Shown piece after piece: positions 1 through 5,186 of a stretch of DNA of 5,186 bases; positions within the stretch are counted from its first letter, which is position 1, and each line of letters begins with the position of its first letter. The translations under genes and the position numbers were made by a program. The notes below the pieces were generated by a model, which was not told the DNA's origin, searched no databases, and worked only from the letters and a program-made list of their open reading frames with translations. Source of the DNA: Planctomycetes bacterium RBG_13_46_10 (GTDB taxonomy: Bacteria > Planctomycetota > Phycisphaerae > Sedimentisphaerales > Anaerobacaceae); NCBI GenBank assembly GCA_001824645.1, contig MHYD01000007.1, positions 234 through 5,419 on the forward strand. Direction: 5' to 3'.

Positions 1-641
1 AAACTTTCCAGGTTGATTATTTTAAGAAATTCGAGCCGTTCCAGCTCATCGTTATAGACAATCTCCATTCCCTTTCCAAGCATCTGGGCATTACTGGAAA
101 TAAATTTGACCGGCCCGGCGGTTGAAAATTGTGATTTTTCACTTAGGAAAATAACGTCGTCGAGATAGACAAAGCTTTCTCTGAAGCTGCTGCTCTTTTC
201 GGGTAAGATGTGGATGACAACATTTCCGATAAGCGTCGCATCTGTCGGCGTGGCCCTTCCGACGGCGTCCTCAACTTGAACAGTGCCTTTATCGGCGGTC
301 ATATAGCATTTAAGATTGTGCCGGAAGATATTCATATACGGCTTTTCAATTTCCCACGCGTTGCCCTCCGCGTGCAGAAGTTTTTCGAACCCAAATTCCC
401 GGTCAACCCGCTTTTTGTCGTCGAGGTGCGTGTATCTGGCTTTTTGGATGGGACCAATCCCCACGTTGCCGACTTTTCCTATTTTGCTGTCAAATTCGAC
501 GGCATCGCTTTCGGTGGAGGTTTCCGGGGTGTCGATTTTTATCGGGGGTGTCCTGCTTATAAGATTATAAAGCAGGTATATTACGAGTATCGCTCCTGCA
601 GAGATGAGCCATACATAGAGTTTACGCGACTTGAAGTCCAT
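1..641 (-). CDS. lptC: LptC/OstA-like LPS export protein, single N-terminal membrane anchor (3' end beyond the window)
   Basis: Partial gene: 213 codons are visible from ATG at 641-639 and the frame is open to the left edge. The protein starts with a short basic stretch (MDFKSRK) and one hydrophobic segment at about residues 8-28, an uncleaved anchor that would leave the rest in the periplasm. Residues about 30-60 are a Pro/Thr/Glu-rich linker. A beta-rich part follows, with the L-x-G-x-V-x-I pattern (TLIGNVVI, 136-143), LDDVIFLSEKSQFST (160-174) and GKGMEIVYN (189-197), which resembles LptC and LptA/OstA beta-jellyroll repeats. LptC joins the LptBFG transporter to the periplasmic LptA bridge that carries lipopolysaccharide to the outer membrane. 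Its place 25 bases after kdsC matches the classic kdsC-lptC order. A weak GCAGG lies 9 bases before the ATG. It already exceeds E. coli LptC (191 residues), so it may be an enlarged LptC-like protein or carry extra OstA repeats. Assignment rests on context and fold pattern, not on invariant residues. Confidence 0.75.
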   Translation of the reverse strand, partial: MDFKSRKLYVWLISAGAILVIYLLYNLISRTPPIKIDTPETSTESDAVEFDSKIGKVGNVGIGPIQKARYTHLDDKKRVDREFGFEKLLHAEGNAWEIEKPYMNIFRHNLKCYMTADKGTVQVEDAVGRATPTDATLIGNVVIHILPEKSSSFRESFVYLDDVIFLSEKSQFSTAGPVKFISSNAQMLGKGMEIVYNDELERLEFLKIINLES

Positions 642-666
642 AATTTAAAACCTGCATCAAATTCAT

Positions 667-1209
667 TTATGTCAGTTCAGAGTCAGACATATATTTTTTT
701 ATAAGTTCCTGCCATTTGCCGGCATTTTTCAGAATGTATTCTATTACTTCCCGCACGGCCCCTCCGCCTCCGGCTCTGGCTGTTACATAATCAGCTTTTT
801 TCTTAACTTCGTCAACTGCATTTGCGACGGCAGCTCCGAAGCCGACGTATCTTATTACCGGCAAATCCATCAGGTCGTCGCCGATATATGCGGCATTCTT
901 TGCCTGCACTTGCGCCTCTTCAAGCAGCTTCTTAAGGGCAGGGAGCTTGTCAAAGCAATCCTGGAGACAATAGTCTATATTGAGATCTTTTGCACGGCAG
1001 TCGGTTGCCTTCGAAAATCTGCCGCTTAAAAAAGCGGTTTTCAGTCCAGCTCTTTTCCACATTTTTATGCCGTGGCCGTCGAGCAGGTTAAAAGATTTGC
1101 CTTCGCTGCCGTCGCCGTTAATCATTACAGTTCCGTCCGTAAGAACGCCGTCAACATCCATAATCAGCAGTTGTATATCAGCGAAGTTTTTTTTGGGTTT
1201 CTTTTTCAT
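667..1209 (-). CDS. kdsC: 3-deoxy-D-manno-octulosonate 8-phosphate phosphatase KdsC (HAD superfamily)
   Basis: Removes phosphate from Kdo-8-phosphate to give Kdo, the inner-core sugar of lipopolysaccharide, in the cytoplasm; members of this family are usually tetrameric. The 180-residue length is typical of this cap-less HAD subfamily. Visible motifs: motif I DVDGVLTDG at 18-26, with nucleophile D18 and acid/base D20; motif II SGR at 62-64; the motif III lysine probably K88 (DKLPAL); motif IV GDDLMDLPV at 110-118, with metal-binding D111/D112; and the C-terminal GGGGAVREV at 147-155, a KdsC signature that reaches into the neighbouring active site. The related N-acylneuraminate-9-phosphatase family is the main alternative, but the tail and the following lptC-like gene favour KdsC. 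The start is ATG at 1209-1207, 32 bases after the rng stop, with no clear Shine-Dalgarno sequence. The stop is TAA. An eight-A run lies in the first codons (MKKKPKKN). Confidence 0.95.
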   Translation of the reverse strand: MKKKPKKNFADIQLLIMDVDGVLTDGTVMINGDGSEGKSFNLLDGHGIKMWKRAGLKTAFLSGRFSKATDCRAKDLNIDYCLQDCFDKLPALKKLLEEAQVQAKNAAYIGDDLMDLPVIRYVGFGAAVANAVDEVKKKADYVTARAGGGGAVREVIEYILKNAGKWQELIKKYMSDSELT

Positions 1210-1241
1210 TTGAATATTTTTTGTCGTACGTTGCAGGGCCG

Positions 1242-2768
1242 CTACAATTTTACCACACTACCACGGTCGTTGTAACATACGAGATTGTGTTTTTCGCCGA
1301 CATAGTCAGGCTCGGCGTGTACAATCACGCGCTTGTTGCTGAGCTGCTCTATCTGAGCGATAGCAACGCGTTTCTCATTCTGCAGGTAGCTGCCGACTTC
1401 CGGCGAGACGAACAGCTCTATGCGTTTTATCTGCTCTTTCGATGCCGAAAGATTCAACAGCCGAATAATCTCGATAGCTACGGATTCGTGGCTTTTAATA
1501 AAGCCCACGCCCCCGCAGTTAGGACATACCAGATAAGTGGTTGACTGCAGCGAAGGACGCATTCGCTGGCGGGTCATTTCCACCACACCGAATTTGCTTA
1601 TCCTCAATATTCTCGAACGTGCACGGTCGGTCTTGATGGCATTGCGAAATGTCCTTTCGACCTCGCGGCGGTGTTTTTCGCTTCGCATATCAATAAAATC
1701 ACAAATAATTAATCCGCCAAGGTCTCGCAGTCTTAGCTGCCGAGCTATTTCCACAGCCGCTTCCATATTTGTTTTGTAAGCGGTTTGCTCTGCTCCCTGT
1801 CCCTTGCGGTACCGGCCGCTGTTGACATCTATAGCCACCAGCGCCTCGGTTTGCTCAATTATAATTGAGCCGCCGCCTTTAAGGGCTACCGTTCGAGATT
1901 GTATTTTGGCGATTTCGTCTTCAATACGGTATTTATGAAATAGCGGAACTTTGCTGTCATAATAAACCACGCTTTGTTTCAGTCGCGGCGTCGCTATCGA
2001 AAGAAAATCACGAATTTTTCGGACAACATTTTCTGAGTCGCATACTATCTTGTTTACTTTGCTGTTAAGAACGTCTCTCAATGTTCGCGTAACTAAATCG
2101 GACTCCTGATAAATCCCGCACGGCGCCTTTTCAGCTTCTATTCTTTTTTCGATGGCGCTCCACAATCTCTTAAGATACTTCAAATCATTTTGAATATCTC
2201 TTTTTGAGCAGCCCTGTCCTGCTGTTCGGATAATAAATCCCATATCCTTGGGCGGCCTGCTTTCGTTGAGAATTTGCCGCAAACGAGTTCGCTCATTATC
2301 ATCTTCAATTTTATGTGAGATGCCGAGCTTTCGCATCCACGGCATCATAACAAGGAACTTGCCCGGCAAAGCAAGATATGTGCTGAGCGTCGGGCCTTTG
2401 GTGTTGATTCCTTCTTTTGTGACCTGAACAACAAGCTCCTGGCCTTTATGGAGGCAGTTCTGTATGGGCAGCCGTTCCTTCAGGGCTTTTCTTCGGCCGA
2501 CCGTTTCTGTTAAATCGCTGTCCGCATCTGGGAAATACTTGGGGTGCAGGTCACTTATATGAAGGAACCCGTTCTTGCCTGTCCCGAAATCTATGAATAC
2601 TGCTTGTATCCCTGATTCGATATTTACTACTTTCCCCTTGTAGATATTACCGACATGCCTGCTCAGACTCGCTCTTTCCACGTACAGCTCTTCAAGTGCG
2701 CCGTCTTCTACTATTGCAACCCGGCACTCTTCGCTCTCAGCCATATTTATCAGCATTTCTCTTGCCAT
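1242..2768 (-). CDS. rng: Ribonuclease G/E family endoribonuclease (Rne/Rng)
   Basis: Endonuclease that cuts AU-rich single-stranded RNA and takes part in mRNA decay and rRNA 5' end maturation. At 508 residues it is RNase G-sized and lacks the long disordered scaffold tail of E. coli RNase E. Domain order: N-terminal strand (REMLIN), S1 RNA-binding domain at about 38-135 (GNIYKGKVVNIESG; F58 and F68 at the positions of the RNA-stacking phenylalanines), 5'-sensor RTAGQG at 181-186 (R181/T182 match the E. coli R169/T170 pocket for a 5' monophosphate), and a DNase I-like catalytic part with magnesium ligands D314 (AIDVNSGR) and D357 (ICDFIDM). The zinc-link CPNCGG at 415-420 (C415, C418) is followed by the small dimerisation domain. 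All key residues are present, so the enzyme should be active. The ATG at 2768 is supported by AAGGA seven bases upstream and by the expected family N-terminus. It begins 20 bases after the DUF2344 stop, a pairing common in bacteria. The stop is TAG at 1244-1242. Confidence 0.96.
   Translation of the reverse strand: MAREMLINMAESEECRVAIVEDGALEELYVERASLSRHVGNIYKGKVVNIESGIQAVFIDFGTGKNGFLHISDLHPKYFPDADSDLTETVGRRKALKERLPIQNCLHKGQELVVQVTKEGINTKGPTLSTYLALPGKFLVMMPWMRKLGISHKIEDDNERTRLRQILNESRPPKDMGFIIRTAGQGCSKRDIQNDLKYLKRLWSAIEKRIEAEKAPCGIYQESDLVTRTLRDVLNSKVNKIVCDSENVVRKIRDFLSIATPRLKQSVVYYDSKVPLFHKYRIEDEIAKIQSRTVALKGGGSIIIEQTEALVAIDVNSGRYRKGQGAEQTAYKTNMEAAVEIARQLRLRDLGGLIICDFIDMRSEKHRREVERTFRNAIKTDRARSRILRISKFGVVEMTRQRMRPSLQSTTYLVCPNCGGVGFIKSHESVAIEIIRLLNLSASKEQIKRIELFVSPEVGSYLQNEKRVAIAQIEQLSNKRVIVHAEPDYVGEKHNLVCYNDRGSVVKL
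1853..1870. repeat. Perfect 18-bp palindrome inside rng
   Basis: GCTCAATTATAATTGAGC is identical to its own reverse complement. On the rng mRNA it can fold as a seven-base-pair stem with a four-base loop. It encodes the SIIIEQ strand (301-306), just before the catalytic AIDVNSGR. No U-run follows, so it is not a terminator. Confidence 0.5.
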
Positions 2769-2775
2769 TGTTTCG

Positions 2776-2780
2776 TCCTT
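2776..2780 (-). promoter_or_regulatory. Shine-Dalgarno site of rng
   Basis: On the minus strand AAGGA ends seven bases before the ATG at 2768-2766. It is the clearest ribosome binding site in the window and fixes the rng start. It falls in the 20-base gap after the DUF2344 stop codon. The kdsC and lptC starts have at best weak matches. Confidence 0.7.
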
Positions 2781-2788
2781 ATCGGTGT

Positions 2789-3436
2789 TTACGACTCATT
2801 AATAAGCCATTGCACACTCGTGCGCCTAATCGGTGCCGTTAGTATACTATAGTCCAGCTCCAGCAGTTCCAAAATCTCATCAACACGTATAGTACCGGCT
2901 GTGCTGATTTTGCACTCAACGGTTACCCCCGCGTCATTTAATTCAATCGATTTCAGGTAAGGCCTGACGTCTATGTTTTTGAATCGCGAGTTTTCAGAAT
3001 TTATCCGCCGCTGAAAATTGAGATTTTTACTGTCCAACAGATATTTAATCCTGCTTTTTAACCTTTCGTCGATATTTTCTTTTCTTATTTCCAGCAGATA
3101 CGCTGCCTGACAAGGTTGTACAGAGGCATTTGTTTTTGCCGTCCTGACCGAGAGCAGTTCAAAACCGGGGGGTAATTGCTCTGAAAGTCTGGCTATAGCT
3201 GAAGCCGGGAAATTGCTTATGCTCCCTGTAGGGGGTCCACAGGACGTATGTTCCTGTGCTGTCGTATTTATCTGCATCTGGAAACACAGCAAATCATTAT
3301 CTACCTCAATTCCTACGCTTTTCGGCAGGGGCAGGGAAAGCTTCGGACGGGGATTGAATCCTTCGCTATACAGCAAGTTTATGCCCCCGCGGACGCAGGC
3401 CCGCTGAAAGACTCTGACCGTTTCGGCGTGCGACAA
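2789..3436 (-). CDS. DUF2344 / TIGR03936 family protein ('radical SAM-linked protein')
   Basis: Member of the DUF2344/TIGR03936 family, whose biochemical function is not known to me. In many bacteria it is fused to, or next to, a TIGR03960 B12-binding radical SAM protein and lies just before rng, as here. The match rests on LSHAETVRVFQRACVRGGI followed by YSEGFNPRPKLSLPLPKSVGIE (residues 1-44 from TTG 3436), LPPGFELL (88-95), and the C-terminal pattern NIDVRPYLKSIEL with GTIRVDEILELLEL. The TTG given is the first conventional start codon in this frame after the ptsI stop, but it is probably not the true start. The 14 codons before it encode LVLIEFKVRGNLRF, which matches the conserved first strand of the family, yet no ATG, GTG or TTG precedes them. 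Translation may begin at ATA 3481 or 3502, or another non-standard codon (see the junction entry). Residues about 57-75 look like an insertion relative to the usual spacing. The stop is TAA at 2791-2789. Confidence 0.85.
   Translation of the reverse strand: MSHAETVRVFQRACVRGGINLLYSEGFNPRPKLSLPLPKSVGIEVDNDLLCFQMQINTTAQEHTSCGPPTGSISNFPASAIARLSEQLPPGFELLSVRTAKTNASVQPCQAAYLLEIRKENIDERLKSRIKYLLDSKNLNFQRRINSENSRFKNIDVRPYLKSIELNDAGVTVECKISTAGTIRVDEILELLELDYSILTAPIRRTSVQWLINES
3238..3258. repeat. Inverted repeat (7-bp arms, 7-base loop) inside the DUF2344 gene
   Basis: CACAGGA at 3238-3244 and TCCTGTG at 3252-3258 are exact reverse complements separated by seven bases. A second small dyad, CCCT-GT-AGGG, lies beside it at about 3224-3233. 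Together they encode the low-complexity stretch AQEHTSCGPPTGS (residues 60-72), in a loop of the protein where the family is usually shorter. It may be a small palindromic element inserted in frame, or a chance hairpin. Confidence 0.45.
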
Positions 3437-3535
3437 GAATCTCAGATTGCCTCTGACCTTGAATTCAATCAGAACCAGTATAGTTTCTTTTGCAACGGCT
3501 ATATATTTGTCTCCCGAATCTTTAAATTCTTTTTG
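3437..3535 (-). other. ptsI-DUF2344 junction: in-frame coding extension without a conventional start codon
   Basis: These 33 codons lie between the ptsI stop codon (3538-3536) and the TTG at 3436, and all are open in the DUF2344 frame, which is also the ptsI frame. The last 14 codons encode LVLIEFKVRGNLRF, which continues directly into LSHAETVRVFQRA and corresponds to the first beta strand of the family. The earlier part reads QKEFKDSGDKYIAVAKET. In-frame candidate starts are all unusual: ATA 3502, ATA 3481, CTG 3478, CTG 3472 and ATT 3469. ATA 3481 puts the N-terminus at the length usual in the family (about 15 residues up to the LRF motif). ATA 3502 has a good GGGAG sequence (3515-3511) eight bases upstream. 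Which one is used, or whether an ATG has been lost by mutation or sequencing error, cannot be settled here. Confidence 0.7.
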
Positions 3536-5186
3536 TTAGAAGGCTTCAGGCAGAATTTTCCTCGCAGCATCGCGCAGATAGCTTGAAATCTGCCTTTCTG
3601 AATTCATACTAATAACTGCCCTTGCCACATCGTTACAATCTTCTATCGTAACAGAGCGAATAATTTGTTTTATTTCCGGTATCATCGGCGGAGTAAGCGA
3701 AAGCGTCCGCACTCCCATTCCCAGCAGCAGCATAATATACTCCGGCTCAGAGGCCATCTCTCCACATAGACTAAGCTCTATTTGCGCTTTGTGCGCATCC
3801 TGAATGACCGTCCTGATAAGCCGCAGCACCGCGGGGTCCACCGATGAATATAGAGTGGAAACCAGCTCATTGCCTCTGTCAACCGCCAGAGTATATTGAA
3901 TGAGGTCATTCGTTCCGATGCTGAAAAAATCAACATCTCTTGCAAGCGTAAAAGCGGTCAAAGCCGCAGACGGAGTCTCAATCATCACGCCTATCTTAAT
4001 GTCTCTGTTGTATTCTATAGATTCTTCGTCGAGGTCTTCCATAACGTCCCGCAAAATCATCTTAGTCTGCATCAATTCCTGAAGGTGTGTAATCAGCGGA
4101 AACATTATTTTGACTTCACCGAGAACCGAGGCACGTAAAATTGCGCGCAACTGCGTTTTGAACAGCGTGAGGTTCTGCAGGCAGAATCTAATTGACCTAA
4201 GCCCCAAAAACGGGTTCGGCTCGGGAGCGAAACGTTTGCTTTGTGTATATTTGTCCGCCCCGAGGTCAAAAGTTCTTATTATGACCGGCCGTTGCTTGAA
4301 AACACGCACGGTTTCGGCGTAAGCCTGATAATGCTCTTCTTCCGTAGGTTCGGTGGGCCTGTTGAGATATAAAAACTCCGTCCGGTATAATCCTATGCCT
4401 TCCCCGCCTTTTTGCAAAACTACTCCCGCCTCATCAGGGAACTCGATATTGCCTAACAGTGTTATTCTCACGCCGTCGCGGGTTTCGGCCGGCTCTTCTT
4501 TTATCGCGTCAAGCCTTTGCTCAAGTTCTGCAAGCTCGTGCGAATATTCTTCATATTGCCGCATTGTCTCATCATCCGGATTTACAATGACAATGCCGCG
4601 ATTGCCGTCAATAATGACAATGTCCCCGCCGGTGGTGGTTTCTGTAAGGTCTTCCAATGCTACCACCGCTGGTATGCCGAGCGACCTTGCAACTATTGCC
4701 GTATGGCTTGTTCTTCCGCCCGCATCGGTGGCGATGCCTTTTACAAACTCCTTGTTAAGTCCTGCGGTTTGGGTAGGGCTTAAGTTTCTGGCGACGACAG
4801 CGACCTCTTCGGTCAAATGTTCTACATCTTCTCGCCTGCCGCCGACAAGCTGCTTGAGCAGACGTTTTTCGATATCGTATATGTCCGCCGCCCGTTCGCT
4901 GATATATGTGTCTTTTACCTTGGCAAAGCTCGATGCAATCTCCCGTAGCGTTGCGGAAACAGCGTATTCTGCCGTTACTGATTCTGAATGAATCAAGTCT
5001 GTTATCTTTCTACGTAGATATCTGTCCCGCAGATAACTCAGGTGAACGGCGAAAATATCTTTTATTTTACGCCGTTCTATTGTTTCTTCTTGTTCCGCTT
5101 GTAGCCGGGTTAATTCGTCGGTTGCGGCCCTGAAGGCGTTCCTGGCCCGCTGAATTTCTATCATCCGCTGCGTTGGTTTTACTGAG
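3536..5186 (-). CDS. ptsI: Phosphoenolpyruvate-protein phosphotransferase, PTS enzyme I (5' end beyond the window)
   Basis: Takes phosphate from phosphoenolpyruvate onto a histidine and passes it to HPr, the first step of the sugar phosphotransferase system or of a regulatory PTS, in the cytoplasm. The frame is open to the right edge. The ATG at 5164 is internal, because seven codons before it (SVKPTQR) are open and about 28 further residues are missing by comparison with E. coli enzyme I. Counting from that ATG: alpha-helical HPr-binding insert at about 25-125; phosphohistidine motif GGRTSHTAIVARSLGIPAVV with H154 (codon 4705-4703); helical linker at about 198-222; PEP-binding TIM barrel with R261 (GLYRTEF), R297 (RTFDLGADK), IGVMIETPSA, GTNDLIQYTLAVDR (417-430) and active-site C467 in CGEMASEP. 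All key residues of the family are present. The C-terminus ILPEAF ends in TAA. The histidine motif and CGEMASEP separate it from PEP synthase and pyruvate phosphate dikinase. The following gene lies in the same frame. Confidence 0.96.
   Translation of the reverse strand, partial: SVKPTQRMIEIQRARNAFRAATDELTRLQAEQEETIERRKIKDIFAVHLSYLRDRYLRRKITDLIHSESVTAEYAVSATLREIASSFAKVKDTYISERAADIYDIEKRLLKQLVGGRREDVEHLTEEVAVVARNLSPTQTAGLNKEFVKGIATDAGGRTSHTAIVARSLGIPAVVALEDLTETTTGGDIVIIDGNRGIVIVNPDDETMRQYEEYSHELAELEQRLDAIKEEPAETRDGVRITLLGNIEFPDEAGVVLQKGGEGIGLYRTEFLYLNRPTEPTEEEHYQAYAETVRVFKQRPVIIRTFDLGADKYTQSKRFAPEPNPFLGLRSIRFCLQNLTLFKTQLRAILRASVLGEVKIMFPLITHLQELMQTKMILRDVMEDLDEESIEYNRDIKIGVMIETPSAALTAFTLARDVDFFSIGTNDLIQYTLAVDRGNELVSTLYSSVDPAVLRLIRTVIQDAHKAQIELSLCGEMASEPEYIMLLLGMGVRTLSLTPPMIPEIKQIIRSVTIEDCNDVARAVISMNSERQISSYLRDAARKILPEAF

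Noticed and set aside
210..704. Plus-strand open frame of 164 codons
   Set aside because: Antisense to the lptC-like gene and the kdsC 3' end; the minus frame has a membrane anchor, a family-like pattern and correct operon position, while the plus frame has none.
1022..1037. Hairpin CCGCTT-AAAA-AAGCGG as a terminator
   Set aside because: It lies inside kdsC at the codons around the conserved SGR motif and has no trailing U-run; coding constraint explains it.
1210..1241. Possible promoter or terminator in the gap before kdsC
   Set aside because: Only 32 bases, with no -35/-10 pair that I trust and no stable stem followed by a T-run; read as an ordinary intra-operon spacer.
3248..3586. Plus-strand open frame spanning the ptsI-DUF2344 junction
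   Set aside because: It overlaps conserved minus-strand coding on both sides of the junction, and its product shows no recognisable motif.
4353..4991. Plus-strand open frame of 212 codons
   Set aside because: It lies entirely opposite the conserved ptsI frame, is Ser/Thr-rich low-complexity sequence typical of an antisense shadow, and shows no domain I recognise.
5162..5164. ATG as the start of ptsI
   Set aside because: The frame stays open to the window edge, and the distance to the active-site histidine is about 35 residues short of E. coli enzyme I, so this methionine is internal.

Overview
The window reads as one stretch of a co-directional bacterial operon. All five genes lie on the minus strand, so transcription runs from position 5186 towards position 1. 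In that order they are: ptsI (enzyme I of the phosphotransferase system, N-terminus cut off by the right edge), a stand-alone DUF2344/TIGR03936 'radical SAM-linked' protein, an RNase G/E family endoribonuclease, kdsC (Kdo-8-phosphate phosphatase), and an LptC/OstA-like single-pass membrane protein cut off by the left edge. Gaps between genes are about 20-100 bases. No stretch of 300 bases lacks a gene. I saw no convincing promoter, terminator, tRNA, rRNA, CRISPR array or insertion sequence. The promoter is presumably upstream of ptsI, outside the window.

Organism: kdsC and an LptC-like protein indicate a Gram-negative, diderm cell that makes Kdo-containing lipopolysaccharide. Base composition is moderate, mid-40s percent GC by eye. 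Shine-Dalgarno sites are weak or absent except before the RNase gene. The form of the LptC-like protein and the gene mix suggest Planctomycetota, perhaps a Phycisphaerae/Sedimentisphaerales-type lineage. This is inference from family resemblance, not a computed placement.

Layout: 5186-3536 ptsI (partial); 3535-3437 junction in the same frame as both neighbours; 3436-2789 DUF2344 protein; 2768-1242 rng; 1209-667 kdsC; 641-1 lptC-like (partial). The DUF2344-RNase G pair is a neighbourhood known from many bacteria. kdsC followed by lptC is the start of the well-known kdsC-lptC-lptA-lptB cluster, which in Proteobacteria leads on to rpoN, hpf and ptsN. Here a PTS enzyme I gene sits upstream of that cluster, so PTS phosphoryl flow, RNA decay and outer-membrane lipid export are probably co-transcribed.

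The window is mostly housekeeping and I do not see a novel defence or mobile system. The most notable points are these. The DUF2344 gene has no ATG, GTG or TTG start that would include its conserved first strand, and its frame runs back unbroken to the ptsI stop codon. A small palindrome-bearing segment appears to be inserted in frame in the same gene. A perfect 18-bp palindrome lies just before the catalytic site codons of the RNase gene.
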